64,000 bases of DNA from Roseateles terrae (GTDB taxonomy: Bacteria; Pseudomonadota; Gammaproteobacteria; Burkholderiales; Burkholderiaceae_C), in assembly GCF_014192155.1 (NCBI RefSeq), contig NZ_JACHXO010000002.1:580017-644016 (forward strand). Direction: 5' to 3'. The notes under the pieces were generated by a model. The model had not been told where the DNA came from and ran no database searches. It saw only the letters and a program-made list of their open reading frames with translations. This document shows positions 28,879 through 35,701 of this stretch, piece by piece (position 1 is the first letter of the stretch; the number at the start of each line of letters is the position of its first letter). Position numbers and translations under genes: made by a program.

Positions 28879-29568
28879 TCAATTTCGGGCGCTCTCCGGG
28901 GCGGCGGGCAGCGTGACCGGGTGGGTGCCCTCCCCGGGCGCAGGCGCCACCACGCCCATGGAGATGATGTACTTCAGGGCTTCGTCCACGCTCATGGCCA
29001 GCGGCCTCAGCTGCGCGCGGGGCATCATCAGGAAGAAACCGGACGTGGGATTGGGGGTGGTGGGCACGTACAGGCTCACGTGCTCGTCCGCCGCGGCGCC
29101 ACTGAGGGTGCCGAGCTGGTCCGCCACTTCGCCGGCCGGCTTGCCGGTGACAAAGGCGATGGTCCAGGAATGCGGATGGGGATAGGGCACCAGCACGGCT
29201 TCGCGGAATGCGTTGCCGCTGGAAGAGAACAGGGTGTCCGAGACCTGCTTGACCGAGCTGTAGATGCTCTTGACGATGGGGATCTTGTAGAGCAGCCGAT
29301 CCCACTGATGCAGCCACCACTGGCCGAACATGTTGGCAACGAACATGCCGGTGAGCATCAGTGCACCCACCAGCACCACCACGCCCAGGCCCGGCACGTC
29401 GTGCAGGTCGCGCACCGAGGCGCTGGCCGATGCCGGCAGCACCGCGCCCACCGCCGAGAGCAGCCAGGCGAAGACGCCGTTGATGATGCCCAGCACCCAC
29501 AGCAGCACCCAGATGGTGATCGCCAGGGGCAGCCAGACCAGCAGGCCGGTGATGATGTACTTTCTCAT
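28879..29568 (-). CDS. DUF502 family inner-membrane protein
   Basis: Protein of 229 residues with two hydrophobic segments: residues 5-30 (ITGLLVWLPLAITIWVLLWV) and about 65-90 (GLGVVVLVGALMLTGMFVAN). A cytoplasmic C-terminal domain with SIYSSVKQVSDTLFSSSGNAF and the NPTSGFFLM segment is typical of DUF502. Function is unknown. It lies 21 bp after fmdB and 133 bp before aspS, the common fmdB-DUF502-aspS order, which suggests co-transcription. Confidence 0.9.
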   Translation of the reverse strand: MRKYIITGLLVWLPLAITIWVLLWVLGIINGVFAWLLSAVGAVLPASASASVRDLHDVPGLGVVVLVGALMLTGMFVANMFGQWWLHQWDRLLYKIPIVKSIYSSVKQVSDTLFSSSGNAFREAVLVPYPHPHSWTIAFVTGKPAGEVADQLGTLSGAAADEHVSLYVPTTPNPTSGFFLMMPRAQLRPLAMSVDEALKYIISMGVVAPAPGEGTHPVTLPAAPESARN

Positions 29569-29589
29569 GCCTGGGTCCGGCCTTGTCGG

Positions 29590-29967
29590 TCAGTGGCAGG
29601 CGCAGCCGCCGCCACAGGAGGTGCCGGAAGATCCGGAGGAGCCCGACGACGATTCGCCGCCGCCACTGTTGCTGGCGGTGGAGGAACCGGTGTCCGCCGA
29701 AGTGGATCCGGCCGCCGCGGCACCGGCACCGGCACCGGCACCAGCACCAGCACCGGCGGCCGCGGGTGCACTGGTGCCCCCCGAGCCGCCGCGGAAGTCA
29801 GTGACATACCAGCCCGAGCCCTTGAGCTGGAAGCCGGCGGCCGTGACCTGTTTGCTGAAGGATTCCGCGCCGCAGGCCGGGCAGGTGGTCAGCGGAGCAT
29901 CGGACAGCTTCTGCAGCACGTCCTTCGCGTGGCCGCAGATGCCGCAACGGTAAGCGTAGATCGGCAT
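29590..29967 (-). CDS. FmdB family zinc-ribbon protein
   Basis: Small protein of 125 residues. The first ~60 residues form the FmdB/CxxC regulatory domain: MPIYAYRCGICGH with a first CxxC, then CPACG, and the VTAAGFQLKGSGWYVTDF segment. These Cys pairs would bind one zinc. The second half is a low-complexity Gly/Ala run encoded by GGTGCC-type hexamers, then a Gly/Ser tail ending in CGGGCACH. Function is unknown; the family was named from a formamidase regulator. ATG 29967 was chosen because the family always starts at MPIYxYxC. Confidence 0.92.
   Translation of the reverse strand: MPIYAYRCGICGHAKDVLQKLSDAPLTTCPACGAESFSKQVTAAGFQLKGSGWYVTDFRGGSGGTSAPAAAGAGAGAGAGAGAAAAGSTSADTGSSTASNSGGGESSSGSSGSSGTSCGGGCACH
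29719..29754. repeat. six-copy hexanucleotide repeat in fmdB
   Basis: Four GGCACC units followed by two AGCACC units on the plus strand encode the alternating Gly-Ala run of the FmdB-like protein. Because the unit is six bases, copy-number change would keep the frame. Confidence 0.8.
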
Positions 29968-29994
29968 GGTATCGCCCTGGGTCAAAAACCCGAA

Positions 29995-30000
29995 ATTATA
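29995..30000 (-). promoter_or_regulatory. possible -10 box of the fmdB promoter
   Basis: Read leftward, the sequence is a perfect TATAAT located 28 bp before ATG 29967, in an otherwise GC-rich region. No good -35 box lies at the usual distance; the site falls in the hairpin at 30011-30035. The support is therefore only the -10 match and position. Confidence 0.45.
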
Positions 30001-30010
30001 TAGAGGAGCG

Positions 30011-30035
30011 GCGGCCCGCCTTCGGGCGGGGCCGC
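30011..30035 (-). terminator. stem-loop after the symporter gene
   Basis: Ten-pair GC-rich stem with one bulged base and a four-base loop, about 50 bp past the symporter stop. No T-run follows immediately, so termination is plausible but not certain. Confidence 0.45.
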
Positions 30036-30086
30036 TTGCAGTGCCCGAAGCGCCGGCCAAAGCGGTGCCGCCGTGGCGCTTTCGCC

Positions 30087-31520
30087 TCAGATCTTGTGGT
30101 GGGATCCGTGCGAGTTGCGGATCGCCTGCGGGCCCAGGGAGCCGATCAGCATGCCGGCGAAAGCCGCCAGGAAGCCGGCCAACTGGGCCGGGAACTGTTC
30201 GCCGGCCGGCGTCAGCAGGAACAGCAACCAGGCCACCACCCCCAAAGCGATGGCGAACAGCGCGCCCTGCGTCGTGGCCCGCTTCCAGTACAGGCCGAAC
30301 ACCAGCGGCACAAAGGCCCCGACCAGGGTGATCTGGTAGGCCGCCGACACCATTTCATAAATGGACGTGCCCTGCAGCGCGATCGCATACCCGCAGACGC
30401 AGACCGAGAAGATCAGCACCGCGATCCGCATGGTGCGCAATTCCTGCTTATCCGACACCCGCGGGAAGAACTGACGCCAGATATTTTCCACAAAGGTCAC
30501 GGAGGGGGCCAGCAAGGTGGCTGACGCGGTGGACTTCAGCGCGGACAGCAGGGCCCCGAAGAACAGCACCTGCATCACGAACGGCATGCGCTCGATCACC
30601 AGCGTGGGAATCACCTTCTGCGGATCTTCGGCAATCAGCTGTTTGGCCTCGTCCGGCATGATGATCAGCGCGCTGACCACGATGAACATCGGCACGAAGG
30701 CGAACAGGATGTAGCAAAGGCCCCCGATCACCGGGCCGCGGGTGGCGGCACGCTCGTCCTTGGCGGACATCACCCGCTGGAAGACGTCCTGCTGGGGGAT
30801 GGATCCCAGCATCATGGTGATGGCGGCGCCCACGAAAAACACCACATCATGGAAGGTGGGCTCGGGCAGGAACTTGAACATGTCCTGGCTGGTGGCCAGC
30901 GCAATGACCTTGTCGGCCCCGCCGGCCTTGTCGGCGGCGAACCACGCAATGATGGACAGTCCCACCACCAGGATGATCATCTGGATGAAGTCCGTCACCG
31001 CCACCGACCACATGCCGCCGAACAGCGTGTAGGCCAGGATGGACGCGGTGCCGATGACCATGCCCACCGGGATGGAGATGGCCCCGCCGGACAGCAGGTT
31101 GAACACCAGCCCCAGGGCGGTGACCTGCGCGGACACCCAGCCCAGGTAGGACAGGATGATGATGAAACTGCAGATCACCTCCACCACCCGGCCGTAGCGC
31201 TCGCGGTAGTAGTCGCTGATGGTCAGCAGGGTCATGCGGTAGAGCTTGGCCGCGAAGAACAGGCCCACCAGGATCAGGCAGGAGCCCGCCCCGAACGGGT
31301 CTTCCACCACCCCGTTCAGTCCGGTTTGGACAAATTTCGCGGGGATGCCCAGCACCGTTTCAGAGCCAAACCAGGTGGCGAAGGTGGTGGTGATGATCAT
31401 CACCAGCGGCAGATGACGCCCGGCGATCGCGAAGTCGGCCGTGTTTTTCACCCGCTTGGCGGCCCAAAGGCCGATGGCGATGGTGACAAGCAGGTAAAGG
31501 ATGACCAGGGTCAAAAGCAT
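30087..31520 (-). CDS. sodium:solute symporter family protein
   Basis: Inner-membrane transporter of 477 residues with about 13 predicted helices. TTFATWFGSETVLGIPAKF near residue 50 and the later GGMWSVAVTDFIQM segment match the solute:sodium symporter family (SSS). Within the family it resembles PanF/PutP-type members, but the substrate is not evident and no catabolic gene is adjacent. The start at 31520 gives the usual short N-terminus before TM1. It is divergent from the first T3SS gene, leaving 193 bp between. Confidence 0.88.
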   Translation of the reverse strand: MLLTLVILYLLVTIAIGLWAAKRVKNTADFAIAGRHLPLVMIITTTFATWFGSETVLGIPAKFVQTGLNGVVEDPFGAGSCLILVGLFFAAKLYRMTLLTISDYYRERYGRVVEVICSFIIILSYLGWVSAQVTALGLVFNLLSGGAISIPVGMVIGTASILAYTLFGGMWSVAVTDFIQMIILVVGLSIIAWFAADKAGGADKVIALATSQDMFKFLPEPTFHDVVFFVGAAITMMLGSIPQQDVFQRVMSAKDERAATRGPVIGGLCYILFAFVPMFIVVSALIIMPDEAKQLIAEDPQKVIPTLVIERMPFVMQVLFFGALLSALKSTASATLLAPSVTFVENIWRQFFPRVSDKQELRTMRIAVLIFSVCVCGYAIALQGTSIYEMVSAAYQITLVGAFVPLVFGLYWKRATTQGALFAIALGVVAWLLFLLTPAGEQFPAQLAGFLAAFAGMLIGSLGPQAIRNSHGSHHKI

Positions 31521-31623
31521 GGCGTCGGCCTTGGGAACTTTCGCGGGGATGCGGGGTTTGAAAAAGCGCGCGGATTATCCCTGGATCGGCGCCCCTCCCC
31601 CTTCGGGTCTGCCCGAATTCATC

Positions 31624-31651
31624 GAACTTGCCACGAAACCGAGGTCACTGA
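31624..31651 (+). promoter_or_regulatory. possible ECF-type promoter of the pilin-like gene
   Basis: GAACTT (31624-31629) and GTCACTGA (ending 31651) resemble the element before sctQ (GAACCC, then GTACTGA). The distance from GAAC to ACTGA is 23 bp here and 24 bp there, and the leader to the start codon is similar (about 62 and 71 nt). Low confidence because it rests on two sites only. Confidence 0.35.
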
Positions 31652-31713
31652 TCGGGACCAGGGCGCGCGCTCAGGGCACTGACAAATTCATTCTTTATCG
31701 AACAGGAGTTCCC

Positions 31714-31944
31714 ATGGCGGGATCAATTTTGGGTGGCATGGGCGGAGGCGGCGGTATGGCCGCCTTCCAGTCACAGCAGAACCAGCAGCAACTGGACATG
31801 GCCTCGGCCATGTCCAGCGCTCAAAACACGCAGACCATGGTTCAAAAGATGATGGAAGAGGCGAACCAAAAACGCACCACCGCGATGATCGAGAAGACGC
31901 AGTACTACAGCCACCTGCCGGACAAGATCAACCTCGGCCAGTGA
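31714..31944 (+). CDS. small T3SS-linked protein, candidate Hrp pilin/needle subunit
   Basis: Protein of 76 residues. It begins with a Gly-rich stretch (GGMGGGGG), then becomes helical and Gln/Met-rich (AFQSQQNQQQLDMASAM, then QKMMEEANQKR), ending in LPDKINLGQ. There is no Cys, signal peptide or membrane helix, as expected for a T3SS-exported filament subunit. It heads the rightward T3SS block just as hrpA (pilin) heads the hrpA-hrpZ-hrpB-hrcJ operon in P. syringae. CAGGAGTTCCC gives a strong ribosome binding site. No family was recognised from sequence alone, so the pilin role is inferred from size, composition and position. Confidence 0.6.
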   Translation: MAGSILGGMGGGGGMAAFQSQQNQQQLDMASAMSSAQNTQTMVQKMMEEANQKRTTAMIEKTQYYSHLPDKINLGQ

Positions 31945-32033
31945 CCGGCCCTGCGTTCATTGTTCCGCTTGGTTTCCTCTTCCAAGTTTCCGTTTTTCAC
32001 TCCCATTCATTTCACTGACAAGGACAGCACATC

Positions 32034-32249
32034 ATGTCTGGAAGCACCCCTCAAGTTCACTATCACATGGAATCTCATCAGCCCCACATGCAGTGCATGG
32101 GCGGCGGCATGGGCAGCGGCTTCGGTCGCAGCATGATGGCCGGCATGATGGCCGGCATCGGCGGCGGCATGGCCAGCGGCCTGATGAGCAGCATGATGGG
32201 CTTCCCTCCCTTCGGCATGGGCTTCGGCCGCTATCCCGGCTTCTTCTGA
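32034..32249 (+). CDS. small Met/Gly-rich protein of the T3SS locus
   Basis: Protein of 71 residues. The first 20 are polar and His-rich (HYHMESHQPHMQ), followed by one Cys, then a Gly/Met-rich run (SMMAGMMAGIGGGMASG, LMSSMMGFPPFGMGFGRYPGFF) ending in aromatic residues. About one residue in five is Met. It sits 89 bp after the pilin-like gene and directly before a strong terminator. By position it corresponds to the Gly-rich harpin gene hrpZ of Hrp1 clusters, but it is far shorter and Met-rich. It may be an exported accessory protein, or the His/Met/Cys content may bind copper. Function unknown. Confidence 0.55.
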   Translation: MSGSTPQVHYHMESHQPHMQCMGGGMGSGFGRSMMAGMMAGIGGGMASGLMSSMMGFPPFGMGFGRYPGFF

Positions 32250-32257
32250 AGCTCCTG

Positions 32258-32299
32258 ACCCCGCCCCCATCCGTATGTGCCCCGGGGGCGGGGTTTTTT
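32258..32299 (+). terminator. strong rho-independent terminator
   Basis: Eleven-base arms ACCCCGCCCCC and GGGGGCGGGGT are perfectly complementary, with a 15-base loop, and TTTTTT ends the element at 32299. It lies 8 bp after the Met/Gly-rich gene and separates the two small genes from the sctI-J-K block, so it may give higher expression of the first two genes. Confidence 0.88.
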
Positions 32300-32315
32300 C
32301 ATTCCCTTGATCTGC

Positions 32316-32354
32316 AGGACGTCTCACACGTCCTCTGGCGCCTTCCGCAGGCGC
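32316..32354 (+). promoter_or_regulatory. two tandem perfect stem-loops before the sctI operon
   Basis: AGGACGT-ctcac-ACGTCCT (32316-32334) and GCGCCT-tccgc-AGGCGC (32338-32354) are perfect 7-5-7 and 6-5-6 inverted repeats, three bases apart. They lie between the terminator and the Shine-Dalgarno sequence AGGAG (32359-32363). They may be operator sites, or RNA hairpins that stabilise the read-through transcript or control access to the start. Confidence 0.6.
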
Positions 32355-32368
32355 ACCCAGGAGTTCCC

Positions 32369-32941
32369 ATGACCACCGTTGAACGAGAACGCGGCGCCCA
32401 TGACGCCGACGGCCCGACCCTGGACGGCCCGGACGCGCAGAAGCGTCTGTGCATTGCCGCCCTGATGGATCGCCATCCCGAAACCTTCAGCCGGCCCACC
32501 TCGGCCGCCACCTGGTCCGACTTCGTCGAGCAACTGTGCGTGCCGACCGAGCCGGAGTTGCTCACCCTGAACATGGCCATCGGCCGTCTGGTGCAGGTGA
32601 TGCGCATTGCCCAGGAAGGCATTCCCGAGCCCGCCGACCTGGGTGCCATGCTGCAGCGTGCGGAACAGGAAGGCATGGGCGACCTGGAACCCGACACCGC
32701 CGTGCAGGCGCTGGCGGCCCCGGACGCCGCCCCGGACGACGTGCAGGTGATGGCCCGTGCGATGTCGCTCTACAAGAACTGCATGGCCAATGGCGTGGCC
32801 CAGGGCGACGAAATCTCCAATGCCATCGACGCTGGCTTCGCCCACGTGCCGGTGACCAGCCCCTTCATGCAAAGCCTGGTGGACACCGCCAAGGAAGTGA
32901 CCCTCATCGATGTGCGTTACGCCCTGGGTGTGCAGTCATGA
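32369..32941 (+). CDS. T3SS-locus protein of unknown function, helical
   Basis: Protein of 190 residues, mainly helical by composition. Residues 30-110 (KRLCIAALMDRHPETF, WSDFVEQLCVPTEPELLTLNMAIGRLVQV) and 135-188 (VMARAMSLYKNCMANG, NAIDAGFAHVPVTSPFMQSLVDTAKEV) form two helical blocks joined by an Ala/Asp/Pro linker. No signal peptide. It is the first gene after the terminator; its stop overlaps the sctI start (ATGA). Position suggests a chaperone or export regulator of the SctI rod or the pilin, but no family was recognised. The same CAGGAGTTCCCATG start cassette as the pilin-like gene precedes it. Confidence 0.75.
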   Translation: MTTVERERGAHDADGPTLDGPDAQKRLCIAALMDRHPETFSRPTSAATWSDFVEQLCVPTEPELLTLNMAIGRLVQVMRIAQEGIPEPADLGAMLQRAEQEGMGDLEPDTAVQALAAPDAAPDDVQVMARAMSLYKNCMANGVAQGDEISNAIDAGFAHVPVTSPFMQSLVDTAKEVTLIDVRYALGVQS

Positions 32942-33324
32942 ATCCGCTCGACTTCCCTTCCCGCCTGGTCCTGCCCGCGACGACCGAGATGCCGTCGCGG
33001 ATGCCTTCCGGCGCGTCGTCCGGTTTGGCCGGCAATGTCTCCGGCCGCTCTACGGGCCTTGGTGGTGCCGCAGGCATCGGCGGCAGCGCCGGTCGCACCC
33101 CCTTCTCGGAAGCGCTGGCCGACGTGTCGTCCATCGCCCGGGACATGACGGCTGAACGCGTCTCCATGGCCCATCAGTTGCGGCGCATCGTCCATACCGG
33201 CGACCTGCAGCAGATGCCCAAGCTCGTCATGCGCATCCAGGACGCCAATGCACGCCAGGACGTGATGGCGACCGTCCTCACCAAGACGACTTCTGGCATT
33301 GACCAGATCGTCAAGATGCAGTGA
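32938..33324 (+). CDS. sctI: T3SS inner-rod protein, SctI/HrpB/HrpB2-like
   Basis: Protein of 128 residues. The first ~55 are Ser/Gly/Ala-rich and flexible. The C-terminal helical half (SIARDMTAERVSMAHQLRR, then QQMPKLVMRIQDAN) ends in GIDQIVKMQ, matching the C-terminal pattern of inner-rod proteins of the YscI/EscI/HrpB2 family. The rod lines the export channel between inner and outer membrane rings. Position directly before sctJ, with a GTGA overlap, is the classical hrpB-hrcJ order. Family assignment is based on the C-terminus and context. Confidence 0.78.
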   Translation: MNPLDFPSRLVLPATTEMPSRMPSGASSGLAGNVSGRSTGLGGAAGIGGSAGRTPFSEALADVSSIARDMTAERVSMAHQLRRIVHTGDLQQMPKLVMRIQDANARQDVMATVLTKTTSGIDQIVKMQ

Positions 33325-34337
33325 ACGCCCTGACGCCTCAGCGCCGGTCCTTGCTGCGCGGCTCCCGCTGGCTGTCCACCACGGCCCTGGTGCTGGTGCT
33401 GGCCGGCTGCAATTCATCGTCCGAGCTGTACGGCGGCCTCAGTGAGCGAGACGCCAACGACATCACGGCCGCCTTGAGCGACCACGGCATCCAGGCCAGC
33501 AAGTCCGCCCAGGGCAAGCAGATGTTTTCCGTCAGCGTGCCGACGTCTGATTTCAGCCGCTCGGTGGCGCTGCTGCATGCGGTGGGCCTGCCCAACAGCT
33601 CCTTCACCCGCATGGGCGACATCTTCAAGAAGGACGGGATGATCTCCACGCCGACCGAGGAGCGCGCCCGTTTCCTGTATGCGCTGTCGCAGGAGCTCGA
33701 AAGCACACTCTCCCAGATTGACGGCGTGGTGCTGGCCCGGGTGCATCCGGTGCTGCCGGAACGTGTTGTGCCCGGCGAACCGGTGCTGCCCAGTTCGTGC
33801 TCGGTGCTGATCAAACACATCCCGGGCTGGGATACAGCAGCCTATGAGACCCGCATCCGCAAGCTGGTGCTGGCCAGCATTCCCGGTCTGGCGGATACGC
33901 CGGAGAAAGTCGCGGTGGTGTTCGTACCCTCGGAGGCCTTGTCGCTGCGTCAGATGACCCGCGAGGCGATCGCGAGCGGCGGCCAGGGCGGCATGGCCGC
34001 GGGCGCCGCCGTCGCCGCGAGCCACGGGATCATCACCGGGGCATCGGCAGCGAACGCCGCCACCGGTGCGCCCCCCTCCACCACCTCCATGATGGCCGGC
34101 GCCAACCTGTCGAGCGCGGCGGGTCTTCGTGCCGCCAATTCGTCAGGCGCCGGACACTGGCAGGGATGGCTGATCGGCCTCGCCGCCGTGATCATCGGCG
34201 TCGGCGGCCCGTCCGCCTGGCTGTGGTGGCATCGCCGCGCCGCCCGCGCCGTGTCATCGTCCGCCACCGCCGCCGCAGGCACCGCGTCGCGCGACGATGC
34301 CGCCGCGGCCTCAAGCGCCCGCGCCGAGGGCGTGTGA
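33321..34337 (+). CDS. sctJ: T3SS inner-membrane ring lipoprotein SctJ (HrcJ/YscJ/PrgK)
   Basis: Protein of 338 residues. Signal peptide with lipobox LAGC (Cys30), two ring-building domains (about 35-95 and 120-205), a long Ala/Ser/Gly-rich linker (215-278), and a C-terminal transmembrane helix at 281-303. YGGLSERDANDITAAL and the GMISTPTEERARFLYALSQELESTL segment are diagnostic of the YscJ/FliF family. It forms the periplasmic ring of the basal body. The start is GTG at 33321, overlapping the sctI stop. The linker is longer than in most SctJ proteins, and the tail after the helix is Ala-rich. Confidence 0.95.
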   Translation: MNALTPQRRSLLRGSRWLSTTALVLVLAGCNSSSELYGGLSERDANDITAALSDHGIQASKSAQGKQMFSVSVPTSDFSRSVALLHAVGLPNSSFTRMGDIFKKDGMISTPTEERARFLYALSQELESTLSQIDGVVLARVHPVLPERVVPGEPVLPSSCSVLIKHIPGWDTAAYETRIRKLVLASIPGLADTPEKVAVVFVPSEALSLRQMTREAIASGGQGGMAAGAAVAASHGIITGASAANAATGAPPSTTSMMAGANLSSAAGLRAANSSGAGHWQGWLIGLAAVIIGVGGPSAWLWWHRRAARAVSSSATAAAGTASRDDAAAASSARAEGV

Positions 34338-34338
34338 G

Positions 34339-35070
34339 ATGGACACCCTGCCCCTGGATCCCCAGGCGATGGACGCCTGGTGGACGCTCTGGCATGAGCC
34401 CTGGCGCGATGCGCATCCAGGGTGGTGGACCGTTGCAGCAGGGGCCGGCGACAGCCTGAACGAAGCGACGCAGGGGGCGCCACAGGACGACGCCGTCGCC
34501 GAATGTACACAAGGGCTGCTGTCGCTCTTCGCCAGCCCCGGCCCCGGTTGCCGACTGGGCCATCGCTGGTTCTGCCGGCAGTTCGGCATCGACGCCGCCC
34601 TGCCCCATCCCCGCCCTTTCCCCGGTGCCGCCGGCGTGACGCTGCCGGCCTTGCCGCTCGCGCCCGCCGATCTGGTCGCAGCGGCCACGGCGCTCGGCCG
34701 CGTCGGTTATGCGAGCCATTGTCTGACCTCCTCGCGTCAGGGCCTGGCGCGGCTTTTTTCACAGGAAACACAGACGGCGGGGGATGCCGACGCCTGGCGC
34801 GATGCACTGAGGCAGGCACGCGCTCGACCGCTCACAGTGGCGGACACCCATGCGCCGCCCCCCGCGGGGGGCGCCTTGGACCTGCAGCGCTGGGCACTGC
34901 CGTTGATGGCCCGTCTGATTGAAGACGCCGTCCCCGGCGCCTGGGCCCGTCTGCGCCTGCGCGTGGACCCCCAGTGTTTCACCCTGGCCCCGCTTGCCCC
35001 GACAGCGTACTCGCCGGCCCTTCAGCGCCAGGCCTGGCGCATCTGGCGGGCGGCCGCGACGACCCCTTAG
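34339..35070 (+). CDS. T3SS accessory cytosolic protein, SctK/HrpD-like (by position)
   Basis: Protein of 243 residues, Trp- and Pro-rich, cytosolic by composition. It begins with AWWTLWHEPWRDAHPGWW and has RLGHRWFCRQFGI near the first third, then PALPLAPADLVAAATALG and a C-terminal LQRWALPLMARLIEDAVPG. SctK proteins (YscK, HrpD, OrgA-like) are poorly conserved sorting-platform parts that link SctQ to SctD, and they commonly follow sctJ. This is the only candidate here. It starts 1 bp after the sctJ stop. Assignment rests on context and size. Confidence 0.6.
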   Translation: MDTLPLDPQAMDAWWTLWHEPWRDAHPGWWTVAAGAGDSLNEATQGAPQDDAVAECTQGLLSLFASPGPGCRLGHRWFCRQFGIDAALPHPRPFPGAAGVTLPALPLAPADLVAAATALGRVGYASHCLTSSRQGLARLFSQETQTAGDADAWRDALRQARARPLTVADTHAPPPAGGALDLQRWALPLMARLIEDAVPGAWARLRLRVDPQCFTLAPLAPTAYSPALQRQAWRIWRAAATTP

Positions 35071-35083
35071 TCCTGAGAGTTTC

Positions 35084-35701
35084 ATGATGTCGGCCCTGCC
35101 CCCTTTCACCTGGCGACGCGCCCACCCCGAAGACGTCCCTGCCCTCACCCGCATCTACAACGAATCCGTCGATGGCGGCGGCCACAGCCCGGCCCTGTGC
35201 GATGCGTCGGAGCAGGGCCTGGCTCACCTGATGAAGGAAAGCCGCACCAACGGCTGGCCCCTCTGGGTGCTGGCCCATGGCAACGAGTTGGTCGGGTGGG
35301 CGTATGTCCGCCGCATCGCCTGGGGCGGCGCGGCCTGTGGCAACGTGGGTGACATCTGGCTGTATGTGGCGAAGGCGTGGCACCGCAAGGGCATCCCGAT
35401 GCAGATGCTGCGCCGGGTGCATCCCGAACTGCTGCCGCATGGTTTTGACATCGTCACCTGCTGGGTCCTGGGAAGCAATCGCGCGAGTTTGGCCCTGGTG
35501 CGGGCCTGCCGTCTGCAGCGCTGGGCCTGCCTGCCGCAGGTGGTGCGCTACGGGGACCGTGTCAATGACCTGGAGATCTGGGGCGTGCGCGCCGATGACC
35601 CGCAATGGCAGCGCTACATGCGACGTCTGGACCAGCGTTACCGCCGGCTGGAAGCCAAGGCAGCGCTTGAGGCCGCGCAGGCGGAGCCGTCATGTCTCTG
35701 A
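35084..35701 (+). CDS. GNAT-fold acetyltransferase-like protein inside the T3SS operon
   Basis: Protein of 205 residues resembling phosphinothricin-type N-acetyltransferases: TWRRAHPEDVPALTRIYNESVDGG at the start, a central GDIWLYVAKAWHRKGIPMQM strand-loop-helix, and YGDRVNDLEIWGV near the end. In active GNATs the acetyl-CoA loop reads R/QxxGxG/A; here it reads HRKGIP, so cofactor binding may be altered. The stop overlaps the sctT start by 10 bp, so it belongs to the operon. It could modify a T3SS component or export substrate, or be a degenerate scaffold. An additional helical tail follows the core fold. Confidence 0.75.
   Translation: MMSALPPFTWRRAHPEDVPALTRIYNESVDGGGHSPALCDASEQGLAHLMKESRTNGWPLWVLAHGNELVGWAYVRRIAWGGAACGNVGDIWLYVAKAWHRKGIPMQMLRRVHPELLPHGFDIVTCWVLGSNRASLALVRACRLQRWACLPQVVRYGDRVNDLEIWGVRADDPQWQRYMRRLDQRYRRLEAKAALEAAQAEPSCL

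Noticed and set aside
31534..31560. Sigma-E-like GGAACTT element (31534-31540) before the pilin-like gene
   Set aside because: The -10 side (GGTTTGA) has a short spacer and a long leader; the site at 31624 aligns better with the sctQ promoter.
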